NCBI RefSeq assembly: GCF_019879105.1
Contig: NZ_CP082248.1
Coordinates: forward strand, 372,001 to 436,000
DNA length: 64,000 bases
Direction: 5' to 3'
Origin: Natrinema sp. SYSU A 869
GTDB taxonomy: Archaea; Halobacteriota; Halobacteria; Halobacteriales; Natrialbaceae
A program made the position numbers and the translations under genes. The notes beneath the pieces were generated by a model. It saw only the letters and a program-made list of their open reading frames with translations. It had not been told where the DNA came from and ran no database searches. This document shows, one piece after another, positions 36,260 to 45,671 of this stretch (the stretch's first letter is position 1; the number at the start of each line of letters is the position of its first letter).

Positions 36260-38002
36260 TCAGTCGTCCGCTTCGAGATCGGCGAGGTCCCACTCGCCGG
36301 TGATGATCGCGCCGGAGTCGGGGTTGTCCGGTTCGACGACGGCCTCGACGAACGCGGGGCCGTCGTAATCGATGGCCTTCTCAAGCGTCGCGGTGAGGTT
36401 TTCGGGTTTGACGACCCGTTCGGCGAAGTCGATGCTGAACGCCTCGGCCATCTTCACGAAGTCGATGGTATTCTCCTCGTCAAACTCCGTATCAAGGACG
36501 CGGTCCCAGCCGTACTTGTCGACCTGCAGGTTGCGAATCGACTTCCAGCCGTTGTTATTGACCACGAGCCAGGTGACATCGATGTCGTGTTCGACCGCGC
36601 AGGCGACCTCCTGATTGCACATCAGGAAGCTCCCGTCGCCCTCGATGTCGACGACTGGCCGGTCGGGCTCGGCGAGCTTCGCACCGATCGCGGCGGAGAC
36701 GCCGAATCCCATCGTCGAGAACCCGCCACAGGAGATGTTCGTCTGGGGATCGTAGACGGGGAACTCGGGATTCGTGATCTCCTGGGACTGGCCCGCGCTC
36801 GAGATGATCATTCCCTCGCGGGGGAGCGCCTCGCGGAGGCTCGCGAGTGCCCGGGAGATACTCATGGGGACGTCGTCGGTGTGGCGCTGTTCGACCTGCT
36901 CCTGCCAGTCAGCCCACAGGCGCTGGATCTCGTCGTAGTACTCGTTGTCCTCGGTCGAGACTTCGTCAACGCGGTCGGAGACGGCGTCATGGAGTTGGTC
37001 GGTGACGACCTTGGCGTCGCCGAGGATGCCGACCTCGACGGGGTAGTTCTTGCCGATCTCCGTGTTATCGATGTCGACGTGAATCAGCTTGCTCGGCGGA
37101 ATCTCGAAGCTGACGCCCTGTTCGAACGACGAGGTGTGCAGGTCGGAGAAGCGACAGCCGATCCCGAGGACGACGTCCGCGTTGCTCGCGAGTTCGTTCC
37201 CGGCGGATGAGCCGATCCAGCCCGCGTACCCCACAAAGAGGTCGTGATCTTCGGGTATAATTCCTTTCGCCTGAAATGTCGGAATGACGGGCACTTTCAG
37301 ATGTTCGGCGAGCGCCTGGACCTCGTCCCAGGCCTCGCCGAGCATACAGCCACCGCCGGGGACGATCACGGGTCGATCGGCGTCGGCAAGCAGGTCTGCG
37401 GCCTCCTCGATCGACTCGGGGTCACCGCCCGGTCGGCTATGCGTGCGCGTCTCCTCGGGGTCCGGAATCTCAACGTCCGCGGCGTTCCCCTGGACGTCCA
37501 TCGGGACGTCGACGTGGACGGGGCCCGGACGGCCCGTGACGGCGATCTGGAACGCGCGTCGCAGGATCCGCGGGAGTCGTTCGACGTCGCGGACGACGAA
37601 ACTCCGTTTGGTCACCGGTTCCATAACGCTCGGGAAATCGCCGGGTTTCTGCCGGTCGAGTTCCTGCAGGATCCCCTGTCCGTACTCGTGGGTCTGTGGC
37701 GCACCGGTCAAGATGACCATCGGGATCGAGTCGACGTACGCCGTCGCGGCGCCCGTAACGGTGTTCGTCGCTCCGGGACCGATCGAGGTGAAGACCGCGA
37801 GCGGGTCGCCGGACGCGCGGGCGTACCCGTCCGCGAGATGGGTCGCACCCTGTTCGTGGCGCGGCTGAATGACCTCGACCTCGGAGTCGTTGAACGCGTC
37901 GAGCAGGTTCGTGCTTCCGTGACCGGGGATACCGACCAGGTACTCTACGCCCTCTTTTTCCAGATACTGAGCGATAATCTCGCCACCAGTAAGCGTGGGC
38001 AT
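36260..38002 (-). CDS. Thiamine diphosphate enzyme of the acetolactate synthase / IolD superfamily
   Basis: 580 aa from the ATG at 38002 (MPTLTGGEIIAQYLEKEGVE); the upstream open frame to 38236 is a spurious leader. The N-terminal PYR domain has the catalytic Glu50 in QPRHEQGATHLADGYARASG and SIGPGATNTVTGAATAYVDS. The middle domain binds cofactor (VPGGGCMLGEAWDEV). The C-terminal PP domain has the ThDP motif GDGSFLMCNQEV...NNNGWKS. The acetolactate-synthase-like core is normal, but NNNGWKSIRNLQ and the tail SGAIITGEWDLADLE are not those of anabolic acetolactate synthases, and no regulatory subunit gene follows. IolD and cyclohexane-1,2-dione hydrolase are ring-opening members of this superfamily, so a ring-cleaving or acyloin-lyase role in a cyclitol pathway is plausible. 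Confidence 0.85.
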   Translation of the reverse strand: MPTLTGGEIIAQYLEKEGVEYLVGIPGHGSTNLLDAFNDSEVEVIQPRHEQGATHLADGYARASGDPLAVFTSIGPGATNTVTGAATAYVDSIPMVILTGAPQTHEYGQGILQELDRQKPGDFPSVMEPVTKRSFVVRDVERLPRILRRAFQIAVTGRPGPVHVDVPMDVQGNAADVEIPDPEETRTHSRPGGDPESIEEAADLLADADRPVIVPGGGCMLGEAWDEVQALAEHLKVPVIPTFQAKGIIPEDHDLFVGYAGWIGSSAGNELASNADVVLGIGCRFSDLHTSSFEQGVSFEIPPSKLIHVDIDNTEIGKNYPVEVGILGDAKVVTDQLHDAVSDRVDEVSTEDNEYYDEIQRLWADWQEQVEQRHTDDVPMSISRALASLREALPREGMIISSAGQSQEITNPEFPVYDPQTNISCGGFSTMGFGVSAAIGAKLAEPDRPVVDIEGDGSFLMCNQEVACAVEHDIDVTWLVVNNNGWKSIRNLQVDKYGWDRVLDTEFDEENTIDFVKMAEAFSIDFAERVVKPENLTATLEKAIDYDGPAFVEAVVEPDNPDSGAIITGEWDLADLEADD

Positions 38003-38296
38003 GTTCAATGGATTACCACGGTGTGGCATAAATATTCGCCCTCGTATGTCGGTCTTCTCACTGACTGACATTCGAGAACGGTCGATATCGAGATGGGCGG
38101 CGGATACCACGACGACGGCTACCGTCGTGTAGCTCGGCCGGCTTCGATAGTACGCATGTGGAGGTGGCTGCCACGAGCGATCGAGTATCCTCGCCGCCTC
38201 GAGATCGCCGAGATCGGGGACCAAATCGAACTCCAAGCCGGGTGACTGTCCCGAACGGCGGGGAGAGCAACAGCGTCTCTGGATGCCGATCGACGG

Positions 38297-39313
38297 TTAC
38301 AGCGACGGGATTACGTCGTCGTTCATCACGTCGAACAGCCGTTCGGGCTCCGGACTGGTGTTCGCGACCGCGATCCGATCGAAGCCCATCTCGGCGTACT
38401 CCTCGAGCTGGGCCGCGATCATCGACGGATCGTCGGCGATCAGGAACTTCTCTTCGACCTCCTCGCGGGTCGCCTTCTCACCCTCGGCCTCGATCTCCTT
38501 CGGGTTCGCCATCGCCCGGTCGAAGACGTTCTGGGTCGTCGCCCACCACGGCCGCGTTGCCTCGAAGGCCTGTTCGTAGTCGGGGTGGTAGGACGCGGTC
38601 ACGAGCAGCGTTGTTTCGATCGCGTCCGGATCGTTCCCCTCCTCCTCGGCGTACCGACGGATCGCCGGGTAGAGCCGATCGGTGTACTCTTCGCCTTTCT
38701 TGACGGTGATGAACCCGTCGGCGTACCGCGCCGCGAGTCGAGCGGTGCTCGGCCCGTTGGCCGCGATGTGAATCTCTGGGGACTCCTCGGACATCGTGTA
38801 CAGTTTGGCCTCATCGAGTTCGAACCGCTCCCCGTCGTAGGTGACGAACCCCTCGTCGATCTGATCGCGGACATCGTCACTGACCCACTCGTCGTCGCCC
38901 CAGAGGGCGCGAATGATCTCGAGGGACTCCTCGAGCCGGTCGCGGCGTTCGGGATACTCGGGCCAGTCGAAGCCCAGCGGCGTCTCGTTCATCGCCTCGC
39001 CGGTGGAGAGCCCGAGCAGCACCCGATCGTCGTGGAGGTGCTGAAGCGTGGCGAACGCCTGTGCGATCATTCCGGGATGGTAATGTCCCGTCGCGGGCGT
39101 CACGCACGTTCCGATCGGGCCGTCCAGCCGTTCGGTGGCGGCACCGAGCCAGGACCACGCGAACCCGGAGTCTGCTTCCGTGTGGAACCACGGGTGAAAG
39201 TGATCCGACGTCCAGACGGTTTCGTAGCCGCTGTCCGTGGCGTGTTCCCCGTATTCTAACAGCGTCGACGGGTCGTACTGCTCTTGATGCGCCATGTAGT
39301 CGATCCTAACCAT
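38297..39313 (-). CDS. F420-dependent oxidoreductase, glucose-6-phosphate dehydrogenase-like (luciferase-like fold)
   Basis: 338 aa from the ATG at 39313 (MVRIDYMAHQEQYDPSTLLE). Luciferase-like TIM barrel with motifs of F420-dependent glucose-6-phosphate dehydrogenases: VWTSDHFHPWFHTEADSGFA (the His that takes the proton), ATERLDGPIGTCVTPATGHY, LLGLSTGEAMNETPLG and the phosphate/deazaflavin loop IHIAANGPSTARLAARYADG. It would oxidise a sugar, sugar phosphate or secondary alcohol and reduce coenzyme F420, which haloarchaea make. Located inside the cyclitol-like cluster on the same strand as its neighbours. Confidence 0.88.
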   Translation of the reverse strand: MVRIDYMAHQEQYDPSTLLEYGEHATDSGYETVWTSDHFHPWFHTEADSGFAWSWLGAATERLDGPIGTCVTPATGHYHPGMIAQAFATLQHLHDDRVLLGLSTGEAMNETPLGFDWPEYPERRDRLEESLEIIRALWGDDEWVSDDVRDQIDEGFVTYDGERFELDEAKLYTMSEESPEIHIAANGPSTARLAARYADGFITVKKGEEYTDRLYPAIRRYAEEEGNDPDAIETTLLVTASYHPDYEQAFEATRPWWATTQNVFDRAMANPKEIEAEGEKATREEVEEKFLIADDPSMIAAQLEEYAEMGFDRIAVANTSPEPERLFDVMNDDVIPSL

Positions 39314-39469
39314 CGTCACCTGACAGTACGGAGGACCGTGCATTAGGTTTTGTGCTCGGACGGCGGGCCCAGGAGCGCGCTTCGTCTCGAGGAGGGCGAC
39401 GACAGGAAAATCGAGGGATCGTTGGAGAAGGGTGAGAATCGAGCGGCCGATCAGATCGGTAGTCTCGCG

Positions 39470-40708
39470 TCAGGACCGCGTCTTCCGGTGTTCGTCGACG
39501 ACGTCCCAGTCGAGTTCGATGCCGAGTCCGGGCCCGTCGGGGACCGTGATTCGTCCGTTCTGAATGAGCGGTTCGTCCTGGGCGACGAGGTCATCCCACC
39601 ATGGCACCTCGCGGGCGTGGTACTCCATGGCGACGAAGTTCGGGACCGTCGCGCCGACGTGGGCGGTCGCGATCGTCGCGACCGGGCTCCCGATGTTGTG
39701 CGGGATGAGCGCCTGATAGTAGGCCTCGGCCATGTCCGCGATCTTCTTCGTCTCGGCGATGCCGCCGGTCTTCGGGACGTCGGGGGCGAGGAAGTCCACC
39801 GCTTGCTCCTCGATCAGGTCGCGGAACCCGTGTCGGCCGTAGCGGTTCTCGCCGGTCAGCAACGTCACGTCGGTCGACTCTTCGAGCTCCCGCATCGCGT
39901 CGGTGTTCTCGGGCGGGAGCGGGTCCTCGACCCACGCGAGGTCGTAGGGCTCGATGGCCCGACAGAGTCGTTCGGCGGTTTCGGGACTGAAGTTCCAGTG
40001 GAGGTCGACCGCGACCTCGGCGTCGTCGCCGACCTCCTCGGTGACGGCCTCGACGACGGAGCGCTTGTGCTCGATCTCCGGCGGGTCGAAGTGCCTCGAG
40101 AGCGTATCAATGTCCCGGCCGGACGGAACGTCGAGGTCGAACTTGACCGCGTCGAAGCCGTCGTCGACCGCCAGCCGGGCGGCCTGTGCGTACGCCTCGG
40201 GTTCGTAGGTCGTCTCCTCTTGGCCCTCCTCGGCCGAGGAGACCATCGCTTCCCCGGCGTGACAGTCGGCGTAGACGCGAACCTCATCGCGGGTCTTCCC
40301 GCCGAGCAATTGGTAGATCGGCTGGTCGAGAATCTTCCCGGCTGCGTCCCAGAGCGCGATCTCGATGCCGCTGATGGCGATCGTTCCGACACCCCACTGT
40401 GACCCTCGACCCGAGAGGCTCTCGCGCATGAGGTTGTAGAGCCGCTCGACGTCGAGCGGGTTCTCTCCGACGAGTACGGGTCGGAGGTAGTCCGTGACGA
40501 TCTCGTGGACGCCCGGCGAGGGGTAGGCCTCGCCGATCCCCGTCACGCCCTGGTCGGTCTCGAGCGTGATGATCGTCCACGGGAAGTTGCCGTCAATAAC
40601 GAAGGAGTCGATGTCCGTTATCTCGGCCGTCGGCCCGTCCCGGTCGGGTGTCTCGTCGAAGTCGGTCCACATCGTCGCTGCGAGCGTGGATGCAAAGTCC
40701 TCGTACAT
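39470..40708 (-). CDS. Enolase-superfamily acid-sugar dehydratase
   Basis: 412 aa, full length. N-terminal lid (about 28-140) with ITLETDQGVTGIGEAYPSPG, then the barrel with VKFDLD (188-193), D235 and H237 in VDLHWNF, E261 in WVEDPLPPEN, E287 in TGENRYG and H337 in IPHNIGSP. These are the three metal acids and the His base of galactonate/gluconate/xylonate-type dehydratases. It converts an aldonate to a 2-keto-3-deoxy acid. The truncated gene at the window start is a paralogue. Haloferax xylonate dehydratase belongs to the same superfamily, so an aldonate from sugar oxidation is one possible substrate; a cyclitol-derived acid is another. Confidence 0.9.
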   Translation of the reverse strand: MYEDFASTLAATMWTDFDETPDRDGPTAEITDIDSFVIDGNFPWTIITLETDQGVTGIGEAYPSPGVHEIVTDYLRPVLVGENPLDVERLYNLMRESLSGRGSQWGVGTIAISGIEIALWDAAGKILDQPIYQLLGGKTRDEVRVYADCHAGEAMVSSAEEGQEETTYEPEAYAQAARLAVDDGFDAVKFDLDVPSGRDIDTLSRHFDPPEIEHKRSVVEAVTEEVGDDAEVAVDLHWNFSPETAERLCRAIEPYDLAWVEDPLPPENTDAMRELEESTDVTLLTGENRYGRHGFRDLIEEQAVDFLAPDVPKTGGIAETKKIADMAEAYYQALIPHNIGSPVATIATAHVGATVPNFVAMEYHAREVPWWDDLVAQDEPLIQNGRITVPDGPGLGIELDWDVVDEHRKTRS

Positions 40709-41349
40709 GATCTGTATTGGATGTCAGTGTGCGTGTAGTCGGCAGTCTGCGGTCGGTTTCAAGCGGTTCGATCCGATATCGCGGAGCGTGTCCGCGCCAC
40801 GGCCGCGTTTTCCGACCGACACAGCGGCTATCGTGTCGGTCTCACTCCGTGCGGCCAAAACGGAGCGGTGCAACCCGCTTCGAGCGCGACCGGTGCCGTC
40901 TAACAGCGCCGAGACGCTCGTGTCACAGGCGTTGACAGCGAGTCGCATTATCAACTCGATTGGGGAGATGCCTGTTATAACTTCCGGTGACCGAGACCGA
41001 GTGAGGGAGACGGGTACTCTCTTGACTCGAGACAGCCGTGTGGCTTCGTATCGATCGGACGACCCGTACGGCCGAGCGAGAGACCCCAGTTTATCCGTTT
41101 CCGGTCTACCTCCACCCGACCTCTCCGGTCGGTCGAACAGCGGGCCCGTCGAGAAACGTCCGATCGTGATCCACCAAGCGATCGAACGGCACGACGAGTC
41201 GCGCCGGGAAAACGGCGACTGTGACTCTGATACTGAATCACTCCGACAGTCGGCGGAGCAATCGCCGCCGCCGAACCGAGGTGCACACCGATCGCACAGC
41301 AGTCATGCGATCAGGGAGGCATCGGCTCGGCGACTGCAATACTTGAGTC
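40709..41349. other. Intergenic region without recognised genes
   Basis: About 640 bp, GC-rich, between two minus-strand genes. It must hold the promoter of the dehydratase gene (near 40709-40760). I see no GTTTG-N7-CAAAC palindrome, no IS end and no convincing protein in it; open frames here are low-complexity Arg/Ser shadows. Confidence 0.4.
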
Positions 41350-42849
41350 TTAGCTGTACCAGCGCTCGATCTGGATCGTCTTCTCGGTGTAGAAGTTGAC
41401 CGCGTCCTCTCCTTGGGCGTGGAGGTCGCCGAAGAACGATGCTTTCCGGCCGCCGAAGTGGAAGAAGCCCATCGGGGCACAGACGCCGACGTTGACGCCG
41501 ATGTTCCCCGCGTTGACCTCGTACTTGTACTGGCGCGCCTCGCTTCCGGACTCGGTGTAAATCGAGGACGCGTTCCCGTACTTCGTCGAGTTGACCATCT
41601 CGATCGCTTCGTCCAGGTCCGCAGCGTCAGCGAGACACAGTACCGGACCGAAGATTTCCTCCTGTGCGATCTCCATGTCGGTCGTGACGCCCTCGAGGAG
41701 CGTCGGGCCGAGGAAGTGACCGTCCAGTTCCGCGTCCGGGTGTTCGAAGTCCCGTCCGTCGAGGACGAGTTCGGCCCCCTCGTCGAGTGCGTTGTCGATC
41801 AGATCGAGTACACGTTCGCGCGAGTCGCCCGTGATCAGCGGCCCGACATCGGTGTCCTCGTCGACGCCGGCACCGACGGTGAGGTTCTCCGCAGCGTCGA
41901 TCAACTGCCCGCGGAGATTGTCGTAGACATCGCCAACACCGACGACGACATCGTTGGCGAGACAGCGCTGGCCGGCGTTGCCGTAGACGGAGCCGATGAC
42001 GTTCGGGACGGCGTCGTCGACTGAGGCGTGCTCGGTGACGACAGCGTAGTTCTTCGCGCCGCCTTGGGCCTGTACGCGCTTCCCGTGCTCGGCGGCGGTC
42101 TCGTAGACGTGCTTGGCGACGGGGGAACTCCCGACGAACGAGACGCCTTCGATGTCGTCGTGCTCGAGCAACGCGTTGACGGTGTCTGCCCCGCCGTTGA
42201 CGAGGTTTACGACCCCGTCCGGGAAACCGGCCGCGTCGACGGCCTCGAAGATGAGCTGGGAACTCAACGGGACCTTCTCGCTGGGTTTGAGTACGAACGT
42301 GTTCCCGGACGCGACCGCGTATGGAAGGAACCACAGCGGGATCATCGCCGGGAAATTAAAGGGTGTGATGGCGGTGAAAACGCCGAGGGGTTGGCGGACG
42401 GCGTATTCGTCCATGTCGCGCGCGACGTCTTCGACGTTGCCGCTGCCCTCGCGCATCATGTTCGGCATTCCACAGGCCACCTCGACGTTCTCGATGCCGC
42501 GCTTGATCTCACCGCGGGCTTCCGCGATGGTCTTCCCGTGTTCGCGGGACAGCGCGGTCGCGATCTCATCGAGCCGGTTCTCGAGTTCGGTCTTCAGATC
42601 GAAGAGATACTGTACTCGTTCGACGACGGGAGTCCGTCGCCACTCCTCGAACGCCTCGTCTGCCGTCTGGACTGCGTCGTCGACAGTCTCGACGGTCGAA
42701 TACTCGACTGTTGCGAGTTCGTCCCCCGTGGCAGGGTCGAGTACGGGCTGAGAGGTCTCGCTGGCGGGCGTGTTCCACTGCCCGCCGACGTAGTTGTCAA
42801 CGCGGTTACGAACGTCTGGCGAAACGGCTCGCTCTCGTTGCTCGGACAT
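41350..42849 (-). CDS. CoA-acylating methylmalonate-semialdehyde dehydrogenase-like enzyme (MmsA/IolA)
   Basis: 499 aa from the ATG at 42849 (MSEQRERAVSPDVRNRVDNY); the frame to 43059 runs into the divergent IclR gene and is not used. Aldehyde dehydrogenase with MmsA features: NYVGGQWNTPASET, EHGKTIAEARGEIKRGIENV, MDEYAVRQPLGVFTAITPFN, FVGSSPVAKHVYETAA, catalytic Cys in GNAGQRCLANDVVV and the tail GFFHFGGRKASFFGDLHAQG. It oxidises (methyl)malonate semialdehyde to propionyl- or acetyl-CoA, the last step of the bacterial inositol route (IolA) and of valine breakdown. Two GTTTG-N7-CAAAC palindromes lie 130-172 bp upstream, between it and the IclR gene. Confidence 0.93.
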   Translation of the reverse strand: MSEQRERAVSPDVRNRVDNYVGGQWNTPASETSQPVLDPATGDELATVEYSTVETVDDAVQTADEAFEEWRRTPVVERVQYLFDLKTELENRLDEIATALSREHGKTIAEARGEIKRGIENVEVACGMPNMMREGSGNVEDVARDMDEYAVRQPLGVFTAITPFNFPAMIPLWFLPYAVASGNTFVLKPSEKVPLSSQLIFEAVDAAGFPDGVVNLVNGGADTVNALLEHDDIEGVSFVGSSPVAKHVYETAAEHGKRVQAQGGAKNYAVVTEHASVDDAVPNVIGSVYGNAGQRCLANDVVVGVGDVYDNLRGQLIDAAENLTVGAGVDEDTDVGPLITGDSRERVLDLIDNALDEGAELVLDGRDFEHPDAELDGHFLGPTLLEGVTTDMEIAQEEIFGPVLCLADAADLDEAIEMVNSTKYGNASSIYTESGSEARQYKYEVNAGNIGVNVGVCAPMGFFHFGGRKASFFGDLHAQGEDAVNFYTEKTIQIERWYS

Positions 42850-42978
42850 ACGAATTAGTGCTTGCGGTACGCACACAAATATGTTACGTTCATGGTGATA
42901 CGAGTCGGCCACTTGTCCCATTCTCCATTTCGATGGCTCTCGGGAATCGTTCGATCCGGTATCGCGGCCCGTGGGGGC

Positions 42979-42995
42979 GTTTGCAAGAGTCAAAC
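42979..42995. promoter_or_regulatory. GTTTG-N7-CAAAC operator, site 3
   Basis: GTTTGCAAGAGTCAAAC in the divergent promoter region of the MmsA-like and IclR genes, 26 bp (centre to centre) from site 4, so on about the same helix face after two and a half turns. Confidence 0.75.
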
Positions 42996-43004
42996 AGAGT
43001 TTTT

Positions 43005-43021
43005 GTTTGAGAGACACAAAC
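43005..43021. promoter_or_regulatory. GTTTG-N7-CAAAC operator, site 4
   Basis: GTTTGAGAGACACAAAC, centred 40 bp before the IclR start at 43053, where it would cover the core promoter. Strong argument for autoregulation. Confidence 0.75.
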
Positions 43022-43052
43022 AATTTAGTGGATACGTATGCTGGTAGTCCAC

Positions 43053-43820
43053 ATGGCAAAGACGACGAAGCCGAGAACGATTCAGGCGGTGGGGATTACG
43101 CTCGAGATCATCGATTACTTGCACGAACACGATCGTGCACGGATCACGGAAATCGCACACGAACTCGGTCGGTCGAAGGGGACAATCCACTGCCATCTGG
43201 CGACGCTGCTCGAGAAGGAACACGTCGTGAAGAACGGAGAGACCTACCAGCTCGGTCTCCGATACCTCGAACTCAGCGAGGGAGTGAAGGACCGGCTCGG
43301 AATCTACGATGCCGTAACTGACGAATTGGCCGATCTGGCTGAACAGTCCGACGAGCTGGTTCAGTTCGCAACGGAGGAACACGGTCGTGCGGTATACCTC
43401 TACAAGAACGGCAGCGAGCGGGCCGTTCAGACGGCCTCGTCGATCGGCAAACGGGAATACCTCCACTGCATCTCGCTCGGAAAGGCGATCCTCGCTCACT
43501 ATCCGCGGGAACGCGTCGAAGAGATCATCGATCGGCACGGACTCCCGGAGTATACCTCGCAGACGATCACCGATCGGGACGAACTCTTCGAGGAACTCGA
43601 GACGATCCGTGAGCGCGGGTACGCGTTCGACGACGAGGAGAAGATCGAAGGACTCCGGTGTATTGCAGCGCCGGTAAAGGCCGGCAAAAACGAGGTGTTC
43701 GGTGCTGTAAGCGTTTCCGGGCCGTCGAGTCGAATGACGGGTGACCGGTACCGGGAGGAGCTTCCCAATATGGTCACTCGCTCCGCAAACGTGATCGGAA
43801 TCAACGCCAAGTTCTCCTGA
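43053..43820 (+). CDS. IclR-family transcriptional regulator, likely regulator of the cyclitol/sugar cluster
   Basis: 255 aa from the ATG at 43053 (MAKTTKPRTIQAVGITLEII); an in-frame ATG at 43038 is possible. Winged HTH (about 8-65) with RITEIAHELGRSKGTIHCHL, followed by VVKNGETYQLGLRYLELSEG, then the effector domain with ASSIGKREYLHCISLGKAIL, LPEYTSQTITDRDELFEELE and IAAPVKAGKNEVFGAVSVSG. Two tandem palindromes in its own promoter and identical sites upstream of the AKR, next to the IolE-like and IolG-like genes, make it the best candidate regulator. Whether it represses or activates is not visible. Confidence 0.93.
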   Translation: MAKTTKPRTIQAVGITLEIIDYLHEHDRARITEIAHELGRSKGTIHCHLATLLEKEHVVKNGETYQLGLRYLELSEGVKDRLGIYDAVTDELADLAEQSDELVQFATEEHGRAVYLYKNGSERAVQTASSIGKREYLHCISLGKAILAHYPRERVEEIIDRHGLPEYTSQTITDRDELFEELETIRERGYAFDDEEKIEGLRCIAAPVKAGKNEVFGAVSVSGPSSRMTGDRYREELPNMVTRSANVIGINAKFS

Positions 43821-44710
43821 GACTCCCTCGTTTGCAAGATTCAAACGGCGGTCCACAGGTTCCATTCACTGGTCCGTATTCGCAGTCGTTCGTCAGTGTA
43901 TCGACAGTTATCGACCGGTAGGATCCCGTTATCGCCGTACGGACCGCTGTCCGATCGTCCGCCGCCGCGGACGCGGCCCCTTGCCAAAAGATGGCATAGG
44001 GGCTCGTGCTCGGTCGGCGACTAAGATTTACAATTATACAGTTGTAATCGGATATGTCGATCACCGTATTCGAATCAGAGAGTGACCGCAGTACTAACCG
44101 GTCGATTTGACTGTTACGAACGCTATTTGATCGCTGTTGAACAACTGTCGGTCGGCTGCTCCCGTTCGGGTCGAGCAGTTGATCGGCAGTTACTCATGCA
44201 TGAGGGGAGCCCAGTTATCTGTCGGCTTCGACGATGGAAACGGTCCGTTCAATCGCTGCTACCGGACGTATCGCTGATCGCTCGGAGTCTGAAACGTGGC
44301 ACACAGCGGCTTCCTCGTCGAAGGTAATCTCGTGGACGTTCTACGTACCGACGAGAGTAACAGGACCGAAATCAACGCGGAACCGTCGATCTCAGCTGGT
44401 TCGTTCCACTGGGTTTGGTCCTGCTCCGGAACCACGGTACCCCGGCGCCCGCATCAGCTATTGCATGGTTTTCGTAAGACGCAAACGGCGACTGATAACG
44501 GACGGCGTCTCGAGATGAACGCTGTATCCCTGAGGACGATGAGTCAGCAAGCGTCGTCACCGTCTGGATCAGTCGGGAGACGCTGCTCAAGGAAGATGCG
44601 GAGCTTGCGGAGATGACTGCGGCCGTCCGCGAACGGAACATCTCTCGAGTTCGTCTCGGGAACTGTTGGTTCCGGAAGCTATTTTTCAATGCCCAATGTT
44701 TTCACTTCGC
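43821..44710. other. Long intergenic region between IclR and IolE-like genes
   Basis: 890 bp. It contains operator site 5 and, near its end (about 44499-44660), an open frame with coding-like text (CIPEDDESASVVTVWISRET, LLKEDAELAEMTAAVRERN) that has no start and that I do not recognise, possibly a gene scrap. CAATTATACAGTTGTAATCG near 44030-44050 is AT-rich with a TACAGTTGTA palindrome-like centre. Confidence 0.35.
43830..43846. promoter_or_regulatory. GTTTG-N7-CAAAC operator, site 5
   Basis: GTTTGCAAGATTCAAAC, 10 bp after the IclR stop and nearly identical to site 3. It may act on a promoter in the 890-bp gap leading to the IolE-like gene. Confidence 0.65.
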
Positions 44711-45526
44711 ATGGGAACTGGCTACACCACTATCATGTACGATGCCGAAAACGTAGAGGATGCACTCGGCGATATCGCTGCCTGTCGGTACGACGGGGTT
44801 GAGATTAGCCTCGAGAAAATTCGTGCAAACGGACCTGAAACCGTCGACCAGTGGCTCGAGACGTACGATATCGATCTCTATCTCGCGATGAGTGAGTGGA
44901 TCGAAACCGAGGACGCGGTTCAGCGAGTGATCGACGACATGCCGGCCGTCGCCGACCTCGGGGCCGAGTTCGTCGGGATACTGCCGCCACAACGGGCCCG
45001 GTACGACGAGGCGACCGTCGAGGAGTGGCTGGCCCGGATCAGTGACGCGGCCGTCGATGCCGGGGTACGGCCGGTCGTGCACCACCACGGTGCGACGGCC
45101 ATCGAACGGCCCACGGAGATCCAGCGCTACCTCGATGCCGTCGACGGACTGGAACTCCTGTTCGATACCGCTCACTACTACCCCTACGGCGATGATTTCC
45201 CCGGGGGCGACGTAACTGACGGGATCAAGCGCTTCGCCGACGATATCGCCTACGTCCACCTCAAGGACATCGACCCGGTCAAGGACTTCGCGGCGAACCG
45301 GGACGCGCTCTCTGCGGCCGACTTCCACCTAGACAACGTCATCAACTACTTCCGTTCGTTCACTGACTTGGGAGAGGGAATTCTCGATTTCGAGGCACTC
45401 CACGAGTCACTCGCGGACGCCGGCTATGAGGGACACTACACCATCGAAATCGAAAATCGGACCGACCGTCCGCTCGTCCACGCCAAGGAGAACTACGACT
45501 ACTGGTCGTCAGTCGGAAACACGTAA
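44711..45526 (+). CDS. Xylose-isomerase-like TIM barrel protein (IolE-like), second copy
   Basis: 271 aa from the ATG at 44711 (MGTGYTTIMYDAENVEDALG), which aligns with the start of the paralogue at 34013-34816; the frame back to 44666 is spurious. It shares DIAACRYDGVEI, VGILPPQRARYDEATVEEWL, PVVHHHGATAIERPTEIQRY, LELLFDTAHYYPYG, FADDIAYVHLKDIDPVKDFA and ILDFEALHESLADAGYEGHY. The HHH, D-T-x-H and H-x-KD residues are metal/substrate ligands in IolE-type dehydratases and related epimerases. Two diverged copies in one cluster suggest two related steps or two substrates. Confidence 0.87.
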   Translation: MGTGYTTIMYDAENVEDALGDIAACRYDGVEISLEKIRANGPETVDQWLETYDIDLYLAMSEWIETEDAVQRVIDDMPAVADLGAEFVGILPPQRARYDEATVEEWLARISDAAVDAGVRPVVHHHGATAIERPTEIQRYLDAVDGLELLFDTAHYYPYGDDFPGGDVTDGIKRFADDIAYVHLKDIDPVKDFAANRDALSAADFHLDNVINYFRSFTDLGEGILDFEALHESLADAGYEGHYTIEIENRTDRPLVHAKENYDYWSSVGNT

Positions 45527-45671
45527 CCGCGAGCCCCCGGGACTCGACCGAGCGTGGTCCGTGAGCCGCGTGTTCACGACCGTCCGAATCGGCTCGGGTA
45601 TCGTGTGTCGGCTTGAGTAGCGACTGGCGTCGACGGGCGAGCTGTGACATAGTGGAAGCGACGGATCGAGG

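Noticed and set aside
35561..37210. 549-aa plus-strand frame
   Set aside because: Antisense of the zinc dehydrogenase and ThDP enzyme genes; no motifs.
36260..38002. Anabolic acetolactate synthase (IlvB) for branched-chain amino acids
   Set aside because: No IlvN or IlvC gene nearby and atypical NNNGWKS and C-terminal sequences; sugar/cyclitol context instead.
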